Positions 56,447 through 64,000 of a DNA stretch of 64,000 bases are shown one piece after another. The notes under the pieces were generated by a model. The model made no database searches and had not been told where the DNA came from. It saw only the letters and a program-made list of their open reading frames with translations. The translations under genes were made by a program, and so were the position numbers. The DNA comes from Saprospiraceae bacterium. GTDB lineage: Bacteria; Bacteroidota; Bacteroidia; Chitinophagales; Saprospiraceae. The DNA lies in NCBI GenBank assembly GCA_019638455.1, contig JAHBTU010000002.1, positions 1,336,501 through 1,400,500 on the forward strand, in the 5' to 3' direction. Each line of letters begins with the position of its first letter. Position 1 is the stretch's first letter.

Positions 56447-59400
56447 TCAGCCCCGTGCCTCGCTCGGCGGCATCCCAAATTCCTCGCTGAAACTCCGCGA
56501 GAAGTAGTTCGGGTCGGAAAAACCGACCTCGTAGGCAATTTCCGAGACGTTCAGGGCGGTCGTTTTCAGCAACTGCATCGCCCGCTGCAGGCGCAGGCTG
56601 CGGATGTAGAGCGTGGGGTTTTGGCCCGTCAGGGCTTTCATCTTGCGGAAAACTTGTGTGTGTGAGAGGTGGGTAGCCCGACACAGATGGACGATGCCGA
56701 GTTCGGGGTCGCTCATTTTGTCTTCAATGGCGTGTCTGATTTTTTGCAGGAAACGCTCGTCTATAGTCGGGTCGGGGCGCTGAGCGCCTTGTTCGCTCAA
56801 GACCGCTTGTGCATGGTGTCTCAGTTGCAGTTTTTGGCGCAGTTCGATCAGTTTTTCCATGCGCACGAGCAGTTCCGCCTTGTCAAAGGGCTTTTGCAAA
56901 TAAGCGTCTGCCCCGACGCGCAGCCCCGTCACCTTGTCGTCCTGCGCCGCTTTAGCCGTGAGCAGTATGATGGGGATATGGCTGGTACGCTCGTCGTTTT
57001 TGAGGGTCGCGCACACCTCGTAGCCGTCTTTTTCCGGCATCATCACATCGCTGATGATGATGTCAGGCACCGTCGCGAAGGCGATTTCCATGCCTTCCCT
57101 GCCGTTGGCAGCCGTCTGGATTTGGTACCCACTTTTCAAAATCGCCGCGATGTACGCCACCACGTCGGGGTTGTCTTCGATGACCAGAACGGTGGGCAAT
57201 AGAGGTGCGGCGGTGAACAGAGGCTGCGTTGCGGCCACAGGCAAATCGGCCTCTGGACGGGCCTGCGCAGGATAGGGCTTGTCCTCGTGCGGCGAAGCTA
57301 TTGGCTTGTTTTCGTCCGGTATTTCCACCTCATCGGCGGCCGGCCGCTTCGCACAAGGCAGCAGGACCGTAAAAACGGTACCCTTGCCCGACTCGCTCTC
57401 TACCGAAATGGCGCCGCCGAGCAACACGACCAATTCTTTGACCAAGGCCAAGCCGATGCCCGTGCCTTCTCCCGGGCGTGTGTTCGAGTTGTCGGCCTGA
57501 TAAAAACGGTCGAATATGTGCGGCAACTGCTCGGGGGTTATGCCCTGGCCCGTGTCTTGGATTTTCAGCTGGAGCAAGGCGGGCGCCGCGCCCGGCTCGC
57601 CATGCAATGCCTTGGCGTGAAAAACCACTTTGCCTCCGGCGCTCGTGAATTTCAGGGCATTTGAAAGCAGGTTGTACACAATGTCCTGCAGTTTTTCGTC
57701 GTCGAAATCCATGACGAGGCTGGGCGTTTCCGGGTAAAAAATTAAGCGGATTTCTCGCTCACTTGCCATCGAGTAAAAACTTTCGGTGAGGTACTGCAAG
57801 TAGCCGATTACATCGGCGCGGACGTAGTGGGGCTGCATCGCTCCGGATTCGATTTTGGAGAGGTCGAGCAGTTGATTGATGAGCCGCAGCAGGTTTTTGC
57901 CGTTGCGCTGTATGAGCGCCAACCCATTTTTCAGTTCGCTCGCAGAGCGTCGGGGTACCTCCTCGTCCAGACGCTCGGAGATGCCCAGAATGACCGTCAG
58001 CGGCGTGCGAAACTCGTGGGTGATGTTGGTATAGAGCCTGGAGCGGAGCTGGTCAATTTCGCGGATGCGGCGGTTTTCGGCCAGGTCGAGCTGGTGGCGG
58101 ACGCGGTTTTTGTAAAAAACATAGAGCAGCAGGCCAGTAGTCAACACGAGCAACGCGAAGAACCACACAGACTTGTACCAGAACTCACGGACCTTTATGT
58201 GCAGCACGCGCTCGTTTTGGCTCCAAATGCCAGTCGGATTAGCGGCGCGGACGCGCAAGCGGTATTTTCCAGCGGGCAGGTAATGGAACGTAATTTCGTT
58301 GTTGGTTCCGCTGAGGCGCCAATCCTTGTCGTGGCCTTCAAGTTTCCAGGAGAAGCGGTTGGCTTCGGGTTGCAGGTAGTTGGCTAAGGCAAGTTGGATG
58401 TTGCAAAAACGGTTGTCGGGCGGCAGCGTGATGTGAACCACGCCGTCCAATCCGAAAATCTGTTCTTGTCGCGTTTTGCCGTCGGCAGCAAACCAGGATA
58501 TCTGGGAAATCAGCAACGAGTCGTAGCCCTGCAAGAAGGAGGCGAGCACTTCTTCCGGTTGGAAGTAATTGACTCCGTGCAGCCCGCCGAAAAACAGGGC
58601 GCCGTTCGCGTCCTTAAAAAAAGAGAACCGGTTGAACTCGTTGTGGGTCAGGCCATTGGAGACAAAGAAGTTGGTGAACAATTTGGCTTGTGGCTGAAAA
58701 AAACTCAGCCCTTCCCAAGTGGATATCCAGAGGTTCTGGTCATCGTCGGGCAAGATTCCGGCTATCTTGTTGGCAGGCAAGCCGTTTGCCATCGTGAAAA
58801 CTTCCCATTGGCCGCTTTGCAAGTCCAATTTGCGTAGCCCGCCGCCGAGCGAGCCGCACCAAAGCGTTTCGTTTTGCAGCAAGAGCACTGCTAGGGGGTA
58901 CTCGTGCGCCGTAGGTGTGTCGCCTGGGAAGGGAAGGAAACGCCTTTTTTCAAGGTCGAACAAGGCCAGACCTTCGTTGCCCGCGACCCAGATTTTCCCT
59001 TGTTCGTTTTCCAAAAAGAACAAGGGCGCGGTTTTGAATTTTTCGCTTTCGCCTGCTTCGGCGCAGGTTTCAAATCGGCGTGTCGCGGGGTCGAACAGGA
59101 CGAGTCTGGCTGTTTTTTCGTCTCTGGCGGCGAGCATAATTTTGCCGTTTTTCAATATCAGGAACGACGCAATAGAGTGTTTTTCGAGGTGAGACGTGTC
59201 GGCAAGTCCCGTTGTCGGGTCAAAGCGGTACAGGTTGGGGGCTTCGGTGCTGTTTCGGGCTGCCCACAGGTACCCGGCGGTATCAACCTGAAGATTGACG
59301 GCATTCTGGGTGGAGACCTTCTTTTGGGTGTTTTTTTCCAAGGGCATGGCACGCTCCACCGAACCATCGGGGCGCATCCGAAACAGCCCTATCATTTCGC

Positions 59401-60580
59401 CCGCCATCCAGATGTTGCCCAAGCGGTCGGCTGCGATGCCTCGAAACGCGGCGTTTGGAAAATCCAACTGGTCTTTTTTGGTCGGGACAAACTGCCGGAA
59501 AAGTGGCTTCTCAAAATTGACGCGCAAGACGCCCTCCATGGTGGCGAAGTGTATCTGCCTCGAAAAGTCGCTGCCCACACAGAGTTGATAATTCAAATCG
59601 GGCAGCACCGAGGCCAGATCGAACCAAGTGCCATCGGGTCGGCGCAGCCAAAAACTGTTGACCCCTTGGTCTTGTTTTCGGAAAATGAGGCCCCCTTTTT
59701 GGTCTTCTCCTATCAGTACCAAGCCTGGCAACTGCCCGGGGTAGTGGGTGTCCTTTTCAAATTGCTGCGCCCGTTCGTTCCAGGTCCACAACGTGTTGCT
59801 GATGCCCAAACAAACACGCAGAGGCAAGCCTGGCACAGTGGTTGTCCGCACCACCACATCCAACGGAGCGGCGATTTCGAGCAACGCAAAAGCCTCTGTC
59901 CGAGCCGTTTCGAGCTGTACGCGCTGCACCTCGTTGGGTTTTCCGAGTATGTTGGAGGAGAGCCAGAGCTGGGCACGTTTTTCGTCGAAGTACCCAAAGA
60001 ATTTGGGCCGTAGGCTGGGCAACTTATCGCCCACTAAAGCGGTGGTATGCAGTCGGTGCAGCAGTTGCGTCGTGAAATCGGGGAAAAGCCGCCACACTTC
60101 GAACACCGTGTTGGGTACGGCTTCGATGCCCAAAAAAATGGCGGTGTCCTGCGACCAAGCGGTTACCAATTCTCCTTTCAACTGAGGGAATTGCGCAAGT
60201 GTCCGCGTGGTTTTTCTCCCCGAAACAGGGTCGAAAACGGACAAGATTCGCTCGCTGCGATAGTGCCAGATAACGATTTCGCCACGCGCGTTTTCAGCTA
60301 TGCCGTTGTTGTCGGGCATTTTTTCCCAAACGGTCTGAAAACGGTAGCCGTCGAAGCGGCAAAGCTCGTTGGTGGTGAGGGACCAGCGGAAAGGGCTTTT
60401 TTGAGTTTCGAGCAGATGGACGACCTTGTTGTCGGGAAGCCCGTCGCGAGCGTTGAAGAGGCGAACGGCATACAGGGGGTGATGCGGCTCAGACTGTGCC
60501 GGCAAGGTGCCATTCGGCCACAAAAGGCAAACAAGCGCCACGCAGGCCGAACGCAACAGAAGCATGCCGCAGGGATACAT
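56447..60580 (-). CDS. Hybrid two-component regulator (propeller, Y_Y_Y, kinase, receiver, AraC)
   Basis: The start MYPCGMLLLRSACVALVCLL gives a signal peptide and 1377 residues; an ATG seven codons upstream is possible. Numbers here use that longer form of 1384. Residues 30-720 form two seven-bladed Reg_prop propellers (VRLFNARDGLPDNKVVHLLE, LVTAWSQDT, GIAADRLGNIWMAGE, EVFTMANGLPANKIAGILPD). Y_Y_Y is at about 735-800 and a transmembrane helix at 811-830. The kinase follows (His862 in THEFRTPL, HATPase with NLLSNALKF and GTGIGLALV), then a receiver (about 1135-1259, Asp1185 in IIISDVMMPEKDGYEV) and the AraC domain (about 1285-1384). Such proteins sense sugars and control glycan-use genes, but no such operon is adjacent. 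Confidence 0.95.
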   Translation of the reverse strand: MYPCGMLLLRSACVALVCLLWPNGTLPAQSEPHHPLYAVRLFNARDGLPDNKVVHLLETQKSPFRWSLTTNELCRFDGYRFQTVWEKMPDNNGIAENARGEIVIWHYRSERILSVFDPVSGRKTTRTLAQFPQLKGELVTAWSQDTAIFLGIEAVPNTVFEVWRLFPDFTTQLLHRLHTTALVGDKLPSLRPKFFGYFDEKRAQLWLSSNILGKPNEVQRVQLETARTEAFALLEIAAPLDVVVRTTTVPGLPLRVCLGISNTLWTWNERAQQFEKDTHYPGQLPGLVLIGEDQKGGLIFRKQDQGVNSFWLRRPDGTWFDLASVLPDLNYQLCVGSDFSRQIHFATMEGVLRVNFEKPLFRQFVPTKKDQLDFPNAAFRGIAADRLGNIWMAGEMIGLFRMRPDGSVERAMPLEKNTQKKVSTQNAVNLQVDTAGYLWAARNSTEAPNLYRFDPTTGLADTSHLEKHSIASFLILKNGKIMLAARDEKTARLVLFDPATRRFETCAEAGESEKFKTAPLFFLENEQGKIWVAGNEGLALFDLEKRRFLPFPGDTPTAHEYPLAVLLLQNETLWCGSLGGGLRKLDLQSGQWEVFTMANGLPANKIAGILPDDDQNLWISTWEGLSFFQPQAKLFTNFFVSNGLTHNEFNRFSFFKDANGALFFGGLHGVNYFQPEEVLASFLQGYDSLLISQISWFAADGKTRQEQIFGLDGVVHITLPPDNRFCNIQLALANYLQPEANRFSWKLEGHDKDWRLSGTNNEITFHYLPAGKYRLRVRAANPTGIWSQNERVLHIKVREFWYKSVWFFALLVLTTGLLLYVFYKNRVRHQLDLAENRRIREIDQLRSRLYTNITHEFRTPLTVILGISERLDEEVPRRSASELKNGLALIQRNGKNLLRLINQLLDLSKIESGAMQPHYVRADVIGYLQYLTESFYSMASEREIRLIFYPETPSLVMDFDDEKLQDIVYNLLSNALKFTSAGGKVVFHAKALHGEPGAAPALLQLKIQDTGQGITPEQLPHIFDRFYQADNSNTRPGEGTGIGLALVKELVVLLGGAISVESESGKGTVFTVLLPCAKRPAADEVEIPDENKPIASPHEDKPYPAQARPEADLPVAATQPLFTAAPLLPTVLVIEDNPDVVAYIAAILKSGYQIQTAANGREGMEIAFATVPDIIISDVMMPEKDGYEVCATLKNDERTSHIPIILLTAKAAQDDKVTGLRVGADAYLQKPFDKAELLVRMEKLIELRQKLQLRHHAQAVLSEQGAQRPDPTIDERFLQKIRHAIEDKMSDPELGIVHLCRATHLSHTQVFRKMKALTGQNPTLYIRSLRLQRAMQLLKTTALNVSEIAYEVGFSDPNYFSRSFSEEFGMPPSEARG

Positions 60581-60669
60581 GGTGCAATCGAGACAACACA
60601 TTTTTTTCGCGGGCTAAGGTAAGCTTCTGATGCATTTGCCCTAATAATTTCCCGGCCGCGCCCCAAACA

Positions 60670-61335
60670 TCAAAACAAGTGCCCAAAGGATATCATGACA
60701 CTCGGCACGTTCAGGATGCCGGAAGTGGAGCTTGAGGTGCCGTCATTGTAATTGACCACACGCGACAGGATGTGCTTTTCTGAAAAAGTCGTCCTGAAAA
60801 TCCCGCGCAAAGTGATGACGAAACGCGGGTTGATGGTGAAATCGTTGTCAATGCCAAAGTTGAACAAAATGGCCTCGGCGCGGTGCGTATCGTTCACCCT
60901 TTGCTCTATGGTACCCCGGTTGATGAAAAGCGTCTTTGGGTAACGGAGAACGGCCTGCCCCGCGCTAACACCTGCCCCGAGTTTGAGCGCATACTTTTCC
61001 CCCACGCTCAAGACGCGCCCGCGCAGCCCCAAATCCACATAGAGAAATTGCTCGGAATAGTTGTACTTGTAGGAATTGTCCCACGTCATGCCACCTGAGG
61101 AGCCTTGCGAACGACCGCGAGACGTAAAGAAATCGCCATTGATGCCAGCCGAGGCAAACACCGAAAGCCCTGAGCCGAGCAGGCGCTCATATTGCAGTTC
61201 GCCACCGATGCCAAGTGTGCCTTCGTAGGCGACTCCGCCCAGCCCGACGCCGAGTTTCAGGATGTTGTTTTGCGCGTTGGTGAGCGTGGCCAACGACATG
61301 AGTGCGATAAGTGCGAAGAGTTGAGTTTTTTTCAT
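60670..61335 (-). CDS. Outer-membrane beta-barrel protein
   Basis: The 221-residue protein has a signal peptide (MKKTQLFALIALMSLATLTN, AQN). The rest alternates beta strands with turns (KLGVGLGGVAYEGTLGIGGE, LQYERLLGSGLSVFASAGIN, LYVDLGLRGRVLSVGEKYAL, FVITLRGIFRTTFSEKHILS) and ends VMISFGHLF, with a terminal Phe as in barrels inserted by the Bam complex. It is an OmpW/OmpX-sized barrel of unknown cargo. It is 89 bp upstream of the hybrid regulator on its strand. Confidence 0.82.
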   Translation of the reverse strand: MKKTQLFALIALMSLATLTNAQNNILKLGVGLGGVAYEGTLGIGGELQYERLLGSGLSVFASAGINGDFFTSRGRSQGSSGGMTWDNSYKYNYSEQFLYVDLGLRGRVLSVGEKYALKLGAGVSAGQAVLRYPKTLFINRGTIEQRVNDTHRAEAILFNFGIDNDFTINPRFVITLRGIFRTTFSEKHILSRVVNYNDGTSSSTSGILNVPSVMISFGHLF

Positions 61336-61496
61336 TTTGAATCAAAAAAAGTGTGTGAGAAAATGTTGGTTGGAAAATAGAGTTGGGGTTCCGGGTGGGT
61401 TACTTACAGTAGTCTCAAATACAGCGGCACGGAGGTTTTGGTTCAATGGCGCTCAAGAAATCATCGCGCACCTGTTTGATTTGACTCCCCCCTCTG

Positions 61497-62273
61497 TCAG
61501 CGACGATAATAAAAAATAATCTCCCGTTCCCCAATTTCGTAGCGGGTGCTGGAGGCTTGTTGCGCGTGCACGGTCTGTGCCACGAATTCCAGTATTTCCT
61601 GTCGGCTGCTGAGGGGAGCGCCGGTGCGTGCTTCCCATTCCTGCGCTGTGGGTATGTCAATGTAGAACATACAGTTGCCGCCGCCCATCTCGTGGTAGAA
61701 CTGGATGCGGTGCTCGTTGTCAATGTATATCACTTCGCCAGCACGGAAATTGCCTGTATATTCGATGCGGCGGGTAAATTTATTCGTGATTTGGCGCAGC
61801 ACTTTTTCGCGCAAAATAAGGTCTTCGTCGGGGATTACGTTGCCAAAACCGTCGCGGTAGATGATAGGCGCGGACGATTTCGATTCGGCTTCAGTAGGCG
61901 TTTCAAGGGCAGGTTTTTCAACGGGAACTTCCTCGTTTTCGTGGTACTTTTTAAAGAAAACCCGGTGTTGCCAACCTTCGGGATGGTCAATCTCAACCAT
62001 GTATTCGCCCGGCGCAACATCGAGTGTGTCCCAAAGCAACTGAATGCTGCCGCTGAGTTTGTCGGTGACAGGGTGTTCCCACACGATCTGTTTGGTTTGC
62101 AGGTCAATCAATCGCATGGAGCCGTAATCGCGCCCGTATTTTGGCAGCCAGATAATCAGTTGCTGACAATCGGGATAGTGGACAAACTTGGTGGTGACGA
62201 CGGGTACTGTGCCGCCTTTTTCGCCCATATTTTCGATGGCGCCGAGTGTGATGATGCCGAAATGTTGTTGCAT
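61497..62273 (-). CDS. Cytosolic protein of unknown function
   Basis: The start MQQHFGIITLGAIENMGEKG is preferred; the 22 in-frame codons before it are hydrophobic in an unlikely way and the ATG there overlaps the end of pyruvate kinase's spacer. The protein has 258 residues. A first half (about 1-95, beta-rich, VTTKFVHYPDCQQLIIWLPK and EYMVEIDHPEGWQHRVFFKK) may be a beta sandwich. A Pro/Glu/Ser linker is at about 95-130 (ENEEVPVEKPALETPTEAES). The second half (about 135-258) has EYTGNFRAGEVIYIDNEHRI and MFYIDIPTAQEWEARTGAPL. No signal peptide, no known motif. I do not recognise a family. Confidence 0.75.
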   Translation of the reverse strand: MQQHFGIITLGAIENMGEKGGTVPVVTTKFVHYPDCQQLIIWLPKYGRDYGSMRLIDLQTKQIVWEHPVTDKLSGSIQLLWDTLDVAPGEYMVEIDHPEGWQHRVFFKKYHENEEVPVEKPALETPTEAESKSSAPIIYRDGFGNVIPDEDLILREKVLRQITNKFTRRIEYTGNFRAGEVIYIDNEHRIQFYHEMGGGNCMFYIDIPTAQEWEARTGAPLSSRQEILEFVAQTVHAQQASSTRYEIGEREIIFYYRR

Positions 62274-62384
62274 GAATAAGGATGTTTGAGCGGCGCGGTA
62301 AAAATCCCAAAAAAATATGGATAGACTTTCCCGTTTCAAAAATTTTGAAAATCCGAGCGATTCAAACGCCCCTTAGAACATCTT

Positions 62385-63854
62385 TCACAACCCATTCAAA
62401 AACCGCTTGGCGATATTCAGCGGGCGGAACAGGTAGCGTTTCTTCGCATGATGCCCGCCGCTGCGTTGCAGGATGTCGCGCAGCGTGGCCAGCACGGTGA
62501 GCAGGTATTTTCCCTTGTTGAGCATGACGCACTCGGCCTGTGCGGCGAGGGCGGCATCGGTGACTTCGGAGCGGGTGGCGATGCCGCGCTTGTTGAGGGT
62601 GTCGAGCACTTGCGTCGCCCAGATGACCGGGACGTGGGCGGCTTCGCAGAGCCAGAGGATTTCTTCCTGAATTTCGCTCAGCCGCTCGAAACCGATTTCC
62701 ACAGCCAAGTCGCCGCGTGCTATCATCACGCCGAACACGGGCTGCGCCATGCCTTGCAGCAACAAAGCCGGGAGATTTTGAACGGCCTCATAAGTCTCTA
62801 TTTTGAGCACGATGGGCAGGTCGGGGCGCTTGTTTTTCCGCAGTAGCGATTGCAGCTCGGCCACGTCTGCGGGGGAGCGCACAAAAGAGAAGCCCAACAG
62901 GTCGGCGTGTTGCAATGCGAAAGGCAGCACGGACTTGTCGAAATCGGTCAGGCTGCTCACGGAGAGTTCGGTGTCGGGGAAGTTGATGCCCTTTTCGGGT
63001 TTGAGGCGGGGTTTGGCGGCGGAGATACGGGTCATGCGCAAGGTGGCGATGTTTGCGCCGGGTGCCTCCACCACTGCCTCGAAGAGGCCGTCGTCGAACA
63101 GCACGCGAGCGCCTTTTTGCAAATCCTTCACCACGCCGGGCAGGGTGCAGCCCACCACTTTTTCTTTTTTGTCAAATGTCGCATTGGCCTCGGCGAGGAA
63201 AAACACATCCTGCTCTTTCACCTTGAGCTGGTCTTTGTGCCGGCCTTTGCCCAAAAGTGTGGTGCGGATTTTTGGCCCTGCCAAGTCGAGGTATATTTTG
63301 CAGCGATGCCCGGTGGTGTGGGTGGCCCTGCGCACGTTTTCAATCATTTTGAGCCACTTGTCGGGAGCGTCGTGGGCGCAGTTGATGCGGGCGATGTTCA
63401 TGCCTGCTTTCAGCAGGGCTTTCACGGACTTGTAGTCGTTGGCCAAGCCGGATTCGAACGTCACCATCAGGTGCGGGATGGTCGAATTTTCTTTCTTTTT
63501 GCCAAATAAAGTGTTGGCGCGGTGGCGTAGCAACTGTGTGCCGGCGGCGGCATCGAATTCGGACAAGGTCTCTTTTGAAAAATTGATGTCAAGCCACTGC
63601 ATCAACACCTGCACTTGCCGCATCGCGTGACTTTCGGAGCTGGCCAAAGAAGAAAGCCCAATATCGTGCAAGGCATCCTGCACGTCGCGCAGGTCGGTGC
63701 GGCGCAGCGCGAGATAATGGATGAGGTTGGTGGCGCTGCGACGTTGCTCCGGGTGCACGCTTTCGATGAGTTTGGCAGCTTTTGCTTCGAAGGCGAGCAT
63801 ATCGCGGTATCTGCGTGCGACGCCAATCTGCGCGAGAGAAAAAGATTTGTCCAT
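62385..63854 (-). CDS. Divergent pyruvate kinase with an N-terminal extension
   Basis: The protein has 489 residues. About 125 N-terminal residues (MDKSFSLAQIGVARRYRDML and on) are helical and not part of the usual enzyme. The barrel then starts at VTFESGLANDYKSVKALLKA (where the usual enzyme has TIGPAS). It keeps Arg156 and Asn158 (ARINCAHD), Asp190 (YLDLAGPKIRT), Lys351 and Glu353 (VLKIETYEAV), Asp382 (IARGDLAVEIG) and Thr414 (WATQVLDTL), the phosphoenolpyruvate- and metal-binding set. The usual LDTKGPEIR is LDLAGPKIR and the C-terminal regulatory domain of about 110 residues is missing. It would turn phosphoenolpyruvate and ADP to pyruvate and ATP if active, or serve another role. Confidence 0.85.
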   Translation of the reverse strand: MDKSFSLAQIGVARRYRDMLAFEAKAAKLIESVHPEQRRSATNLIHYLALRRTDLRDVQDALHDIGLSSLASSESHAMRQVQVLMQWLDINFSKETLSEFDAAAGTQLLRHRANTLFGKKKENSTIPHLMVTFESGLANDYKSVKALLKAGMNIARINCAHDAPDKWLKMIENVRRATHTTGHRCKIYLDLAGPKIRTTLLGKGRHKDQLKVKEQDVFFLAEANATFDKKEKVVGCTLPGVVKDLQKGARVLFDDGLFEAVVEAPGANIATLRMTRISAAKPRLKPEKGINFPDTELSVSSLTDFDKSVLPFALQHADLLGFSFVRSPADVAELQSLLRKNKRPDLPIVLKIETYEAVQNLPALLLQGMAQPVFGVMIARGDLAVEIGFERLSEIQEEILWLCEAAHVPVIWATQVLDTLNKRGIATRSEVTDAALAAQAECVMLNKGKYLLTVLATLRDILQRSGGHHAKKRYLFRPLNIAKRFLNGL

Positions 63855-63931
63855 GGTTGGCGCAAAAGTGGGAAATAGAGGGGTGTCGAACGCTGAGAAA
63901 CGGCATCATACACCAGTAGATGGTTTTTGTA

Positions 63932-64000
63932 CCGTGATTCGCTATGGTTTGCAGATGGCTGTGGTTGATGTTTTTGACTTTGAGCAGATTGTGTTTTTAG
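63932..64000 (+). repeat. Fragment of an interspersed repeat at the window edge
   Basis: ACCGTGATTCGCTATGGTTT and the end TTTGAGCAGATTGTGTTTTT resemble GTGATTCGCCAAGATTTATG at 37436 and TTTGAACAGATTGTGCTTTT near 37643. It may continue beyond the window. Confidence 0.45.

Overview
The window looks like chromosome (or a metagenome-assembled contig) from a Bacteroidota bacterium, most likely the Saprospiria/Chitinophagia side of the phylum. The reasons are promoter-like TAnnTTTG elements just upstream of several genes, a one-protein hybrid two-component regulator (propeller/Y_Y_Y/kinase/receiver/AraC), a PorE-like OmpA lipoprotein of the type IX secretion system, a GldM-like domain fused to an M56 peptidase, and PKD/Ig-like repeat surface proteins. 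Most genes are on the minus strand. The type of gene and the many intergenic palindromes are typical of these genomes. No rRNA, tRNA, CRISPR array or intact transposase gene was found.

Layout: 1-9 kb holds housekeeping and stress genes (glycosyltransferase fragment, SPFH protein, pheS, TPR lipoprotein-like protein, DjlA-like co-chaperone, adenine deaminase). 9-17 kb holds signalling and glycan genes (cyclic-nucleotide-domain hybrid kinase with Hpt, TPR adenylate cyclase, GH92 alpha-mannosidase). 17.2-27.5 kb is the most unusual part: three tandem cassettes, each a small Cys-rich lipoprotein plus a large repeat adhesin. Every cassette has the same promoter-bearing spacer, a near-identical GC-rich stalk and a different head, and a broken fourth adhesin end lies at the upstream edge. 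The lipoprotein genes carry poly-C tracts of different length in the signal peptide, one of which puts its gene out of frame.

27.7-35.6 kb is an RND efflux locus (TetR, TolC, adaptor, pump) split by a PaiB gene, a small gene, a 180-bp repeat and a gene remnant. 35.7-40.2 kb holds def, ruvX, a CYTH protein, an SDR, a lytic transglycosylase and a truncated hemoglobin. 40.2-41.2 kb is a pair of inverted telomere-like minisatellites. 41.2-51.6 kb holds a PhoD-like phosphatase, the PorE-like protein, a di-haem peroxidase, a BlaI/M56 pair with twin operators, a DOPA-dioxygenase-like enzyme and a bestrophin. 51.8-54.6 kb is a rearranged area with a frameshifted cytochrome c joined to a dinB stub, an intact cytochrome c paralogue and a 179-bp MITE. 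The rest holds small secreted proteins, a 1.4-kresidue hybrid two-component protein, an outer-membrane barrel, an unknown protein and a divergent pyruvate kinase.

Interspersed non-coding elements are abundant: three exact-length copies of a 180-bp element plus one internally deleted copy, a ~150-175-bp palindromic element in two copies, several other long inverted repeats, and the MITE. The poly-C length differences, frameshifts and duplications in the adhesin array could be biological (phase or antigenic variation) or partly assembly error. Long reads would decide.
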